Shown one piece after another: positions 16,970-25,057 of a stretch of DNA of 64,000 nucleotides (positions are counted from its first letter, which is position 1; each line of letters opens with the position of its first letter). The stretch is taken from contig NZ_LR134352.1 of NCBI RefSeq assembly GCF_900637185.1, forward strand, positions 558,001 through 622,000, in the 5' to 3' direction. A model generated the notes under the pieces. It was given only the letters and a program-made list of their open reading frames with translations. It was not told the origin of the DNA and ran no database searches. Both the position numbers and the translations under genes were made by a program. This DNA is from Nocardia asteroides (lineage in GTDB: Bacteria > Actinomycetota > Actinomycetes > Mycobacteriales > Mycobacteriaceae).

Positions 16970-17710
16970 ATGGACACCGAGCGCTGGAGTTCCGCCGTTC
17001 GCCGAGGTTGCACCGCGCTGTCGCTGGTGGCGTTGGCCGGGCTGGTGCCCGTCACCGCGCAGGCCGGGCCGACCGGGCCCGATGTGTCGTCCTGGCAGCA
17101 TGTGGACGGCCGGATGATCGACTGGCACGCGGTCCGCGCGGCCGGGCATCAATTCGCGATGGTGAAGGCCACCGAGGGCATCCACTACGTCAATCCGTAC
17201 TTCATCCCCGACAGCATCCTGATGCGCACCGCGGGCGTGGCGCGCGGCACCTACCATTTCGCGCGGCCGGAGATCCCGCCGGAACCGCAGGCGGCCCTGT
17301 ACGCGGCGACGGTGCTCGGCCAGAACGGCCCGCTCGACCTGCCCCCGGTGCTCGACCTGGAGACCACCGGCGGCCTGGCCCCCGACGCGCTGATCGACTG
17401 GACCCAGCGCTACCTGAACACGGTGCAGACCCTCACCGGCCGCACCCCGATCATCTACACCTATCCCCACTTCTGGAAGACGGCCATGGCCGACACCAGC
17501 ATCTTCACCCGCCACCCCCTGTGGATCGCCGACTACAGCGGTGGTGACGAACCGGAAGTCCCCGGCAACTGGGCCACCTGGACCTTCTGGCAGACCACCG
17601 ACCGTGGCGCCGTCCCCGGCATCCGCGGCGGCACCGACGTCAACATCTACAGCGGCGCCCAGGGCGACTTCGCCCGCTACGCCAACATGCCCAGCTCCGG
17701 CAGCGGCTAG
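16970..17710 (+). CDS. Secreted GH25 lysozyme-like glycoside hydrolase
   Basis: A signal peptide (about residues 1-32, ending VTAQA) precedes a glycosyl hydrolase family 25 domain. The conserved acids are visible as Asp38 in GPDVSSWQ and as Asp129 and Glu131 in VLDLET. The strand motif RGTYHFARP and the late WTFWQTTDRG segment also match. GH25 enzymes cleave the N-acetylmuramic acid-N-acetylglucosamine bond of peptidoglycan. No separate wall-binding domain is present, so the 246-residue protein is a single-domain hydrolase acting outside the membrane, in wall turnover or against competitors. Confidence 0.9.
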   Translation: MDTERWSSAVRRGCTALSLVALAGLVPVTAQAGPTGPDVSSWQHVDGRMIDWHAVRAAGHQFAMVKATEGIHYVNPYFIPDSILMRTAGVARGTYHFARPEIPPEPQAALYAATVLGQNGPLDLPPVLDLETTGGLAPDALIDWTQRYLNTVQTLTGRTPIIYTYPHFWKTAMADTSIFTRHPLWIADYSGGDEPEVPGNWATWTFWQTTDRGAVPGIRGGTDVNIYSGAQGDFARYANMPSSGSG

Positions 17711-17795
17711 CCGGTTTCATTCGCTTCGGGTGAAGCCGCCCGGTCCCCGGCCTGGAAGTCTGCGAGCACGGACCGGCGACCGAAGGAGAGCGGCA

Positions 17796-18737
17796 ATGAG
17801 CATCCCGGTGAATGTGGACAACTTCGCCAGGGTCGAGACCGACACGATGATCGAACGGATGTTGCCGATCATCGGCGGACTCGGCGCCTTCCACCACGAC
17901 CGGGAACTCGCGCCCCTGGACCAGCAGCCGGTGATCCGCCAGAACCGCGACACTCTGTATTCGCTGGCGGTCACCTCGATCGCCGACGGACCGGCCACCC
18001 TGACCATCCCGGAGGCCGGCGCGCGCTACCTGTCGGTGATGGTGATCAACCAGGACCACTACATCAACCGGGTGTTCCACCGGCCCGGCAGCTACCGCCT
18101 CGACCGCGACGAGTTCGGCACCGACTACGTGGTCGTCGCCGCGCGGACCCTGTTCGATCCGAGCGACCCCGCCGATCTCGCCGAAGTCCACCGGATCCAG
18201 GACGGGCTGACCGTGACGGCCGGAAACCAACGGCCGTTCGAGTACGCCGACTACGACGCCACCACCCACGAACAGGTCAGGAACGCGCTGCTGGAGCTGA
18301 ACAGGACCAGCGCCGATTTCACCGGGTCCTTCGGCAGCATCGATCAGGTGGACCCGGTGCACCATCTGATCGGCACCGCCGCGGGCTGGGGCGGCCTGCC
18401 CGACGCCGAGGCCGCCTACCTCAACGTCCAGCCCGATCTGCCGGTGGGCAAGTACCGCATGGTCTTTCGCGATGTCCCCGCCGACGCCTTCTGGTCGTTG
18501 AGCGTCTACAACCGCGCGGGCTACTTCGAGCCGGGACCGAGCGGGATCACCAATGTGAACTCGGTCTTCGCCGAGCGCGACGACGACGGATCGACCACCG
18601 TGGAACTCGGCGCCACCGGCCCTGGCGTCACCAACGGCATTCCGCTGCCCGACGGCTGGAACCTGTTGATCCGCCTGTATCGACCTCGCCTGGACGAGCT
18701 GGCGCACTGGCAGGTGCCGAAGATCGAACCGGCCTGA
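17796..18737 (+). CDS. DUF1254/DUF1214 domain protein
   Basis: The ATG at 17796 follows AAGGAGAG and gives 313 residues. The N-terminal half (IRQNRDTLYSLAV, YLSVMVINQDHYINRVF) is DUF1254-like and the C-terminal half (KYRMVFRDVPADAFWSLSVYN, WNLLIRLYRPR) is DUF1214-like, a pairing seen in widely distributed proteins of unclear biochemical role. No signal peptide is present. The protein stands alone between the lysozyme and a terminator. I cannot name a substrate. Confidence 0.8.
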   Translation: MSIPVNVDNFARVETDTMIERMLPIIGGLGAFHHDRELAPLDQQPVIRQNRDTLYSLAVTSIADGPATLTIPEAGARYLSVMVINQDHYINRVFHRPGSYRLDRDEFGTDYVVVAARTLFDPSDPADLAEVHRIQDGLTVTAGNQRPFEYADYDATTHEQVRNALLELNRTSADFTGSFGSIDQVDPVHHLIGTAAGWGGLPDAEAAYLNVQPDLPVGKYRMVFRDVPADAFWSLSVYNRAGYFEPGPSGITNVNSVFAERDDDGSTTVELGATGPGVTNGIPLPDGWNLLIRLYRPRLDELAHWQVPKIEPA

Positions 18738-18755
18738 CCGACGGCCGGAGATGAC

Positions 18756-18789
18756 GAAACCGCTACTCGCCCAGTCGAGTAGCGGTTTC
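18756..18789. terminator. Hairpin terminator between convergent genes
   Basis: GAAACCGCTACTCG at 18756-18769 pairs perfectly with 18776-18789 around the loop CCCAGT. It lies 18 bp after the DUF1254 stop and 20 bp from the PhoX stop, so it can end both transcripts. Confidence 0.8.
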
Positions 18790-18809
18790 ATCAGCGGGTC
18801 GGGTGTCGG

Positions 18810-20873
18810 CTAGACGCCGATGCGGCCGCCGTTCTTCTTCCACACGACCGCGACGGCGGGGCGGGGCTGGGCGGTGCCGCCGTCGGGCCAGTGGGACTGC
18901 GGGTTGTCGGGGGTGGCGTCGTCGGCCTCGCCGGGGTGCTGGACCGAGACGATGACGCGCTGCTCGGTGACGATCGGGCCGCAGGTCTCGGCGCCCTTGG
19001 GGACGGTGAGGAACTGCTTGGTCTCACCGCGATTCGCGCCGTCGAGGATCACCGAGAACAGGCCGTCGTTGGTCTTGAGGGCGTTGCCGTCGGTGGAGAT
19101 CCACAGGTTGCCATACGGGTCGAAGGCCAGATTGTCCGGGCAGGAGATCGGGCTGACCTTGGTCTTGTCGAAGCCAGCGAAGTAGGTGTCGGCGGCGGCC
19201 GGGTCACCGCAGACCAGCAGCAGCGACCAGGTGAAGTCGGTGCCGGTGTGGTTGTCGGTGAGCTCGAGGACCTGGCCGTTCTTGTTCAGCTTGCGCGGGT
19301 TGGCCTCGTCGACGCCGGGCTTGTCGTCCTTGGCGCGGTTGTCGTTGTTGGTCAGCGCCACGTACACCTTGCCGGTGAACGGGTTGGCCTCGAAGTCCTC
19401 CGGGCGGTCCATCTTGGTGGCGCCGACCTTGTCGGCGGCCAGCCGGGTGAACACCGCGACCTCGGCGGCCGACATGCCCTCGACCAGCGACTTGCCCTTG
19501 CCGTCGGTGCCGGTCTCCAGCAGCGGGATCCACTGGCCCTTGCCGGTGAAACCCTTGTCGGAGGGCACGGTGCCGCTGCCGTCGATCTTGTCGGCGTGGT
19601 CGCCGGTGAGCTTGGCGACGTAGAGGGTGCCCGCGTCCAGGATGGTCATGTTGTGCCGCATCGCGGACGCGCCGGTGCCCGACTGCATCTTGCGCGCGGA
19701 GACGAATTTGTACATGTAGTCGAACTTCTCGTCGTCACCGGTGTAGGAGACGACGTCGCCCTTGTCGGTGACGTAGATGCTCGCGCCCTCGTGCTTGAGC
19801 CGGCCCATCGCCGAGTGCTTGACCGGCGTGGACGACGCGTCCCACGGGTTCACCTCGACGACATACCCGAAACGGTTGGCCTCGTTGGGTTCCTGGCTCA
19901 GGTCGAACCGCTTGTCGGTGCGTTCCCACTGGTTGGGGGTGCCGCCCTTGGGGAAGCCGTAGCGCTTGACCCGGCCCTGTGGGTCGGAGGCCTTGTCGCC
20001 GTTGGCGAAATAGCCGTTGAAGTTCTCCTCGCCGGACAGCACTGTGCCCCACGGGGTCACGCCGCCCGCGCAGTTGGCGAAGGTGCCCAGCACCTTGGTG
20101 CCCGATGAGTCGGCGCCGGTCACGGTGAACGCGCTGCCCGCGGCCGGGCCGGTGAGGGTGAACTCGGTGTCGGCGGTGATGCGGCGGTTGTACTTGCCGA
20201 ACACGGGGGTGAGCTTGCCGCTGCCCGCCTCGCCCTTCACCTCCACCACGGTCATGCCGTGCGCCGCCTTGGTGACGGCGATCTGCTCGTCGGTGGGCTT
20301 GTCCTTGTCGTACCCGCGGAACATCATCGGGCCGGTGGTGTACTCGTGGTTGACCACGAGCAGGTAGCTGTTGGCCTGGCCCTCGATGGGCAGCAGGGCG
20401 GCGAAGTCGTTGTTGTAGCCGAACTGCTTCAGCTGCGCGGCCGCGGTCTGCTTGTCGAAGTCGAAGGCGGGCGCGTCGGCGAACAGCGGGTCACCCCAGC
20501 GCAGCACCACCTGCTGCTCGTAACCCTCCGGGATCACCAGCGCGTCTTCCTTGTTCGGCGCGACGGCGGCGAAGTTCGTGCCGGTGCCGGGGGTGCCGGC
20601 CGGAGTGGGCGCGGGGCTGGAGGTGACCTCCGAGGTGTCGTCGCCGCAGGCGGCCAGCGCGCCCGCCGCACCGAGGGCGAGGACGGCGGCGGCGCCGCCC
20701 TTGATCAGGCCGCGGCGGTTGAGGCCGCTGACGATGTCACCGAAGTAGGCGCCCTCGGACGTGTTCGGCGGCTCGTGGAAACAGGCGTTGCCGCACTTGT
20801 ATTCACAGGTCAGGGCGGCGCGTGCCGACTGACCGTCGTGCTTGACGAACAGGGCGAGCGGTTTCGGACTCAC
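18810..20873 (-). CDS. PhoX-family alkaline phosphatase (DUF839), Tat substrate
   Basis: The start is GTG 20873 with AGGAG upstream, giving 687 residues. After a 50-residue leader containing CEYKCGNACFHEPPN comes a Tat signal with LNRRGLIKGG and a hydrophobic stretch ending LAACG. The rest is the beta-propeller of PhoX, a monomeric Ca/Fe phosphatase that releases phosphate from esters outside the cell. Segments such as GTVLSGEENFNGYF and DRPEDFEANPFTGKVY match PhoX. A pre-signal leader of this kind is normal for actinobacterial members. No Pho box was recognised upstream, so phosphate control is assumed from the family, not seen. Confidence 0.88.
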   Translation of the reverse strand: MSPKPLALFVKHDGQSARAALTCEYKCGNACFHEPPNTSEGAYFGDIVSGLNRRGLIKGGAAAVLALGAAGALAACGDDTSEVTSSPAPTPAGTPGTGTNFAAVAPNKEDALVIPEGYEQQVVLRWGDPLFADAPAFDFDKQTAAAQLKQFGYNNDFAALLPIEGQANSYLLVVNHEYTTGPMMFRGYDKDKPTDEQIAVTKAAHGMTVVEVKGEAGSGKLTPVFGKYNRRITADTEFTLTGPAAGSAFTVTGADSSGTKVLGTFANCAGGVTPWGTVLSGEENFNGYFANGDKASDPQGRVKRYGFPKGGTPNQWERTDKRFDLSQEPNEANRFGYVVEVNPWDASSTPVKHSAMGRLKHEGASIYVTDKGDVVSYTGDDEKFDYMYKFVSARKMQSGTGASAMRHNMTILDAGTLYVAKLTGDHADKIDGSGTVPSDKGFTGKGQWIPLLETGTDGKGKSLVEGMSAAEVAVFTRLAADKVGATKMDRPEDFEANPFTGKVYVALTNNDNRAKDDKPGVDEANPRKLNKNGQVLELTDNHTGTDFTWSLLLVCGDPAAADTYFAGFDKTKVSPISCPDNLAFDPYGNLWISTDGNALKTNDGLFSVILDGANRGETKQFLTVPKGAETCGPIVTEQRVIVSVQHPGEADDATPDNPQSHWPDGGTAQPRPAVAVVWKKNGGRIGV

Positions 20874-20958
20874 GGTGACTCCTGAGTAGGTCGGACTTCG
20901 CCGCACGGTAGGCAGCGCAGACGAGCCGTCGGGAACGCGAAGATGAACACACGACCAA

Positions 20959-20987
20959 AACTCGGCGAGTGGTGTACTCGCCGAGTT
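20959..20987 (-). terminator. Hairpin terminator after the 21007 gene
   Basis: AACTCGGCGAGT at 20959-20970 pairs perfectly with 20976-20987 around the loop GGTGT. It starts 20 bp beyond the stop of the gene at 21007-21807 and insulates it from PhoX downstream. The remaining 85 bp to the PhoX start holds its promoter and ribosome binding site. Confidence 0.75.
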
Positions 20988-21006
20988 CAAGTGTCGGTGT
21001 TCGTCA

Positions 21007-21807
21007 TCAGGCGTTGACCGGGAGGGAGATCACCACCTCCTGCTCGTTGCCGGGCAGGTAGTGCACCTGCAAGATGCGCCCCACCTGCACCGCGCCGATC
21101 GCCGACGGCGGCAGGTACTTCTCCACGCTGGTCTCGAAGGTGGTGCCGTCCGGGCGGGTCACCACCAGGCCGAGCACGATCTCGGTGTAGCCACCGCGGA
21201 TGCGGCCGGGGACGTCGAGGCGGCGGACCACCGCCTGGGCGGCCAGGCCGCGCTCGGCGATGTCGAGCTTGCCGCGGGTGGTGATGCCCTTGCGGATGAG
21301 CGACTCGTTCATCGCCCGCTGCGCGGCGCCGGCGTCGCCGGAGCGGTCCACCTCCACCTTGTCGGTGCGGCCCGGCAGGTACCGGACCGGCAGCACCACG
21401 CCGGGCTGCAGCAGTGCCAGCTCGGTGAGCGGCACGATCATCTTGGCGTGCGAATCGAAGACCTTCCCGTCCGCGCCCTCGACCCGGAATTCGATCCGCA
21501 CCTGCGGCTGATCGTTGACCGACACCCCGGTCTGGCGGAACGAGGTGATGGTGCCGATGCCGATCTCGCCCTGCCGGAACGCGCCGCTGTTGGTGCCGGT
21601 GAAGGCCTCGAAGATGCCGTCGCCGGTGAAGGCGAACACCATCGGGACGATGGTCAGGGCGATGATCGGCAGCGCCATCTGCGGCCCGACCCAGCCCAGC
21701 ATGGAGCCGGTGAACTCGTCGGGGGTGTAGGTGATGCCGTAGTACAGGTAGTAACCGACGGCCAGGATTCCGAAGGCGACCGCGGCCGCACGCAGCTTGG
21801 ATTTCAT
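21007..21807 (-). CDS. Membrane protein with duplicated extracytoplasmic domain, unrecognised family
   Basis: ATG 21807 follows a strong AGGAGGAATT. The 266-residue protein has two N-terminal transmembrane helices (about 5-25 and 42-62) and then two similar beta-rich halves. The first runs from GIGTITSFRQTGV to LPVRYLPGRTDKVEV, and the second from AQAVVRRLDVPGR to LQVHYLPGNEQEVVI. Each ends with the same (R/H)YLPG sequence, showing internal duplication of a roughly 75-residue unit. I do not recognise a named family. It lies 38 bp downstream of an LpqH-type lipoprotein gene and is probably co-transcribed, suggesting a cell-envelope role. Confidence 0.6.
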   Translation of the reverse strand: MKSKLRAAAVAFGILAVGYYLYYGITYTPDEFTGSMLGWVGPQMALPIIALTIVPMVFAFTGDGIFEAFTGTNSGAFRQGEIGIGTITSFRQTGVSVNDQPQVRIEFRVEGADGKVFDSHAKMIVPLTELALLQPGVVLPVRYLPGRTDKVEVDRSGDAGAAQRAMNESLIRKGITTRGKLDIAERGLAAQAVVRRLDVPGRIRGGYTEIVLGLVVTRPDGTTFETSVEKYLPPSAIGAVQVGRILQVHYLPGNEQEVVISLPVNA

Positions 21808-21845
21808 AATTCCTCCTCGAATGGATGCGACCGGGTCGCGATGGG

Positions 21846-22364
21846 TCAGGCGCCGACGATCGTGGAGCAGGCGAAGGTGATGTCGAACTTCACCGCGGTC
21901 GGGCCGGCCAGCGGGTTGGTCATGTCCGGGGCGCCGACGCCCTCGCCGGTGATGCGGTAGGTGTTGCCGTCCTTGGCGAGCGTGGCCGAGCCGCCGGGCT
22001 GGCCGTTGCCGTAGCCGACCGCGTAGGGCATGCCGTTGGCGCCGCCCTGGCTGCCACCGATGGCCACCGCCGCGACGGTGTCGCCCTCGACCGAGGCGCT
22101 CACCGAGAAGTTGCCGTAGGTGGCGTTGGCCAGGTCGGTCAGTGCCAGGGCGAGGGTGCCGCCCTGCTTGGCACAGGTGGTGTCGAACTTGGCGGCCAGC
22201 TCCTTGCCGTCCACGCTGGCGGTGGACTTGCCCGCGGCCGGGGCCGGGGCGGCGGAGCCGGTGCTGCTCGGGGTCGAGCTGCTGCCGGTGTCGCTGCACC
22301 CGGTGACGAACAGCGCGGTGGCGGCGGCGGAAGCGGCGAGGCCGGCGATCAGCTTGGTGTTCAT
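21846..22364 (-). CDS. LpqH (19-kDa antigen)-like lipoprotein
   Basis: The 172-residue precursor has a classic lipoprotein signal ending VTGC (Cys23), a Ser/Thr/Ala/Pro-rich linker to about residue 48, and a domain containing SVDGKELAAKFDTTCAKQGG with a second Cys near the end (FDITFACST). This matches the Myco_19_kDa family, including M. tuberculosis LpqH, a surface glycolipoprotein of uncertain function. It is divergent from the CHAT-TPR operon and upstream of the duplicated-domain membrane protein. Confidence 0.8.
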   Translation of the reverse strand: MNTKLIAGLAASAAATALFVTGCSDTGSSSTPSSTGSAAPAPAAGKSTASVDGKELAAKFDTTCAKQGGTLALALTDLANATYGNFSVSASVEGDTVAAVAIGGSQGGANGMPYAVGYGNGQPGGSATLAKDGNTYRITGEGVGAPDMTNPLAGPTAVKFDITFACSTIVGA

Positions 22365-22496
22365 GGTGTTTCCGTTCTCTCGGTTGAGCGGGCCGGTTCT
22401 CGGTGACCCGTTGAGAGAAAGGTAGAAATTCCGCGCGCCCTACCGATCCCAACTTTTCGCTGCGCTGTGCGCCGGATATGCCGTTAACCTGGTCGA
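22365..22496. promoter_or_regulatory. Divergent promoter region, lpqH-like and CHAT operon
   Basis: This 132-bp gap drives the lipoprotein gene to the left and the four-gene CHAT operon to the right. TAACCT just before the rightward ATG could be a -10 of a nearly leaderless transcript. No -35 and no clear operator palindrome were found. Confidence 0.3.
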
Positions 22497-23840
22497 ATGC
22501 GAAGACCCCGCGCCATGGTGCTCGACGAGGTGTGGCGCGGGCTCGACGGTGTCGACGCCCTCAGCGGCCCACAGGGCGGCCCGTTGCGGCGCACCGTGAA
22601 GCTGATCCTGGATCCGCTCGTCATCCGGCCGGTGCAGCATCCGCTGTGCGCGGGCACCGTGCTGTCCCCCGACGGCGTCACCCTGCTGACCTCGCTGGTG
22701 CTGGCCCGCTCCGACGTGCTGCGCGCCTGCGCGGAGTGGTTCACCGTGCTCAAGCAGGTGCGCCGGGCACTGCGCATCACCGAGGGCAATGCCCAGGACC
22801 TGTACTTCCAGCGCTGCTACGAGCTGGCGACGCTGCACGGCGCGCCCGGCCCGGACGCGCGCTCGCACGCGGAGACGGTGTTGCGGGAGGTCCACGACAG
22901 CACCGGTGGCCGCACCACCTCGGCGCTCAAGGCGCATGTAACCGATCCGGGACGGTCGGCCGAGCTCACCGCCCTGCTCGACCTGGCCTGGAACCGCCGC
23001 CCGGTCGCCGGCTTCGGCGCGCGCGATCACGCGGCGGCGCTGATCGAACTGCTCGAGGCGAGCACCCTGGCCCGCGACGGCGACCCGGCCGACGCCGGTC
23101 CGCTGCTCGACGAGCTGATCGGGGACAAGGCGGGGACACATCGCGGCGTCGCGCTGTGGCGGACGCATCCGGCCTGCGGCGCGGACGACCTGGGGTTGAC
23201 TGTGCACAACCATCCCCAGCGCCCCGGCCTGGGCGCCACCGCGTCGACCGCCAACCTCGGGCTGCCGTTCGACCGGACCGTCCACGAGCGGGTCTTCACC
23301 GTGCTCCAGGGCAGTATCGACCGGTCCGACCTGCCGGAGATCCCCGAGCTGGTCACCACGGAGATCTCGCGCAGTTGCTCGCCGTGGGGCCTGCTCGACG
23401 AGTCGCTGCGGGTCACCGCCGCCGCGGGTTGTGAACTGGCACTGGGTCTCTCACCGACAGAGCGGCAGGAGACGCGAGCCGGTGACCCCGGCGCGGAAGG
23501 CGGCGTTTCCCGCGCGCACGAAGTGGTGAACAGCCGCTGGCGGCGCGAGGCGTACGTCTTGCAGGCCCGGCGCTACGCGGTGCATGTCGCCGACAGCGCG
23601 ACCGGTCCGCTGGCCGCCGTCGCCGCCGAATTGCGCACCCCGTGGCGGCCGTATTTGCGCAGGTTGTGGGTGCGGCTGCACGGGCGGGACGTGCGGGAGA
23701 TGCCGGTGTACGAGCCCGGTGAGCTGTGGGATCTCCTCGACGGGGTGGCCCGCTCGGTGATCCTGGACCACCGGACCAGGGTGAAACAGGCACTCACCGC
23801 CATGGCCGAGCACCCGGACACGGAAGCGAGGGCGAGCTGA
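22497..23840 (+). CDS. Unrecognised protein, first gene of the CHAT-TPR operon
   Basis: The start could be ATG 22497 or ATG 22515. No strong ribosome binding site decides. The 447-residue protein is mostly helical in character, without signal peptide or membrane segment. The N-terminal 200 residues include VIRPVQHPLCAGTVLSPDG. The C-terminal 100 residues include RREAYVLQARRYAVHVAD and LRRLWVRLHGRDVREMPVY, then WDLLDGVARSVILDHRTR. I recognise no domain. Its stop overlaps the next ATG (TGATG), so the two products are made together. By context it may be a sensor, adaptor or substrate for the CHAT protease three genes downstream. That is inference. Confidence 0.65.
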   Translation: MRRPRAMVLDEVWRGLDGVDALSGPQGGPLRRTVKLILDPLVIRPVQHPLCAGTVLSPDGVTLLTSLVLARSDVLRACAEWFTVLKQVRRALRITEGNAQDLYFQRCYELATLHGAPGPDARSHAETVLREVHDSTGGRTTSALKAHVTDPGRSAELTALLDLAWNRRPVAGFGARDHAAALIELLEASTLARDGDPADAGPLLDELIGDKAGTHRGVALWRTHPACGADDLGLTVHNHPQRPGLGATASTANLGLPFDRTVHERVFTVLQGSIDRSDLPEIPELVTTEISRSCSPWGLLDESLRVTAAAGCELALGLSPTERQETRAGDPGAEGGVSRAHEVVNSRWRREAYVLQARRYAVHVADSATGPLAAVAAELRTPWRPYLRRLWVRLHGRDVREMPVYEPGELWDLLDGVARSVILDHRTRVKQALTAMAEHPDTEARAS

Positions 23841-25000
23841 TGACGACGATCCGCCTCGAACGCGCGGCCGGGCTGGTCACCTTGGTTCCGCCCGATGCCC
23901 CCACGGTGCTCGACGCCGCCCCCGCCCTCGACGTCCTGGTTCTGGACGTACTCGGCGGGCATCTGTCGTGGAGTCTGCTTGCCGGACAGACACTTCCGGC
24001 CGCCGTCCTCGACGATCCCGATGCTGCGCAGGACTGGCTGTGGGCGGTCTACGGGGAGTCGGTCGCCCTCGCCGTCGCCGACGGGCAACAGCGCGCACTC
24101 GACGCCGAGCCCGCGCGCGCGGAACTCGTCGAGTCCCTGCGCCGTCTCGCCTACGCGCACTGGGCCGCCCGCTGGTGGCCCGCGTCGACCATCGACGACA
24201 TCCCCGCTCTCGACCCGGCGCTGCTGGCGACCGATATCGCCGAGCTCGCCGAAACCTGCGAGATCGCCATCGCCGACCCATCCGACGACCTCGCCTCGTC
24301 CGAGAACTCCATGGCGAGTACGGAATACGACCTCCGCTCGGCGGCATCGCACACAGGCACAGCGAACTTCGGGGCAGACCCAGAGGCGAGCTCCGGCACG
24401 AGCGCGATCAGCGGTGACGACTCGGGCACGAACGTCGAGGCGGGCACGGGTGCTGTGGACGACGATGCGGTGGCGTCGGGAACTCGCGAAAATCGCGGGC
24501 GTGCGGACGATTACGCCTTGGCTGCCGGGGGCGGCGCTGGTGCCGGTGGGCTCGTTCTCGGGCGCGGGAGCACCGGGTGGGATTGGCGGCGGTGCCCGCC
24601 GGGGCTGCTCGATGCCGGAGATCAGGCGGTGTCCTGGCAAGTGACGCGGGCGGATGGGGTGTCGACAGTTCGGATCAGCGTGGTCGCCGCGCCCGACAGC
24701 CCGCGCGACGTCGACGCGCACCTACGCCCCCACGCCCGGTTGACCACCGGATCCAGCGCCACCGAAGTAGCGCTCAGGCACCGAGGTGACGCGTGGCTCG
24801 GTGCGGCACAGCTCACCGAGGTCGTCGACGGCGCTCTCTCGGTGGACGTCTTCGTCCCCGGCGTCGGCCCGGCCGATCCGCGCGACGAGGCCGAATCCCG
24901 GCACCGCATCCGAGCTTTCGCGCGTGCCCGACTGCTGGCTCCGGGCGCGGAACTGCTGCGCGCCGAAGCAGCGGCCGCCGAGAACGATTCGGACTTCTGA
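23840..25000 (+). CDS. Unrecognised two-domain protein with acidic low-complexity linker
   Basis: ATG 23840 overlaps the previous TGA by one base. The 386-residue protein has an N-terminal domain (about 1-150) with ALDVLVLDVLGGHLSW and AAQDWLWAVYGESVAL, then a roughly 100-residue linker rich in Ser, Asp, Ala, Gly and Thr (for example TSAISGDDSGTNVEAG). A C-terminal domain (about 260-386) of predicted beta-strands follows, containing VSTVRISVVAAP and GALSVDVFVPGVG. The linker is the sort of exposed segment a protease could cut, an attractive but untested idea given the CHAT gene in the operon. No family was recognised. Confidence 0.65.
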   Translation: MTTIRLERAAGLVTLVPPDAPTVLDAAPALDVLVLDVLGGHLSWSLLAGQTLPAAVLDDPDAAQDWLWAVYGESVALAVADGQQRALDAEPARAELVESLRRLAYAHWAARWWPASTIDDIPALDPALLATDIAELAETCEIAIADPSDDLASSENSMASTEYDLRSAASHTGTANFGADPEASSGTSAISGDDSGTNVEAGTGAVDDDAVASGTRENRGRADDYALAAGGGAGAGGLVLGRGSTGWDWRRCPPGLLDAGDQAVSWQVTRADGVSTVRISVVAAPDSPRDVDAHLRPHARLTTGSSATEVALRHRGDAWLGAAQLTEVVDGALSVDVFVPGVGPADPRDEAESRHRIRAFARARLLAPGAELLRAEAAAAENDSDF

Positions 25001-25057
25001 TGCGAACGCCCCGCGCCGGAACGCACTGTGTCGGACACCTGTGGAGAGGAGACCGGA

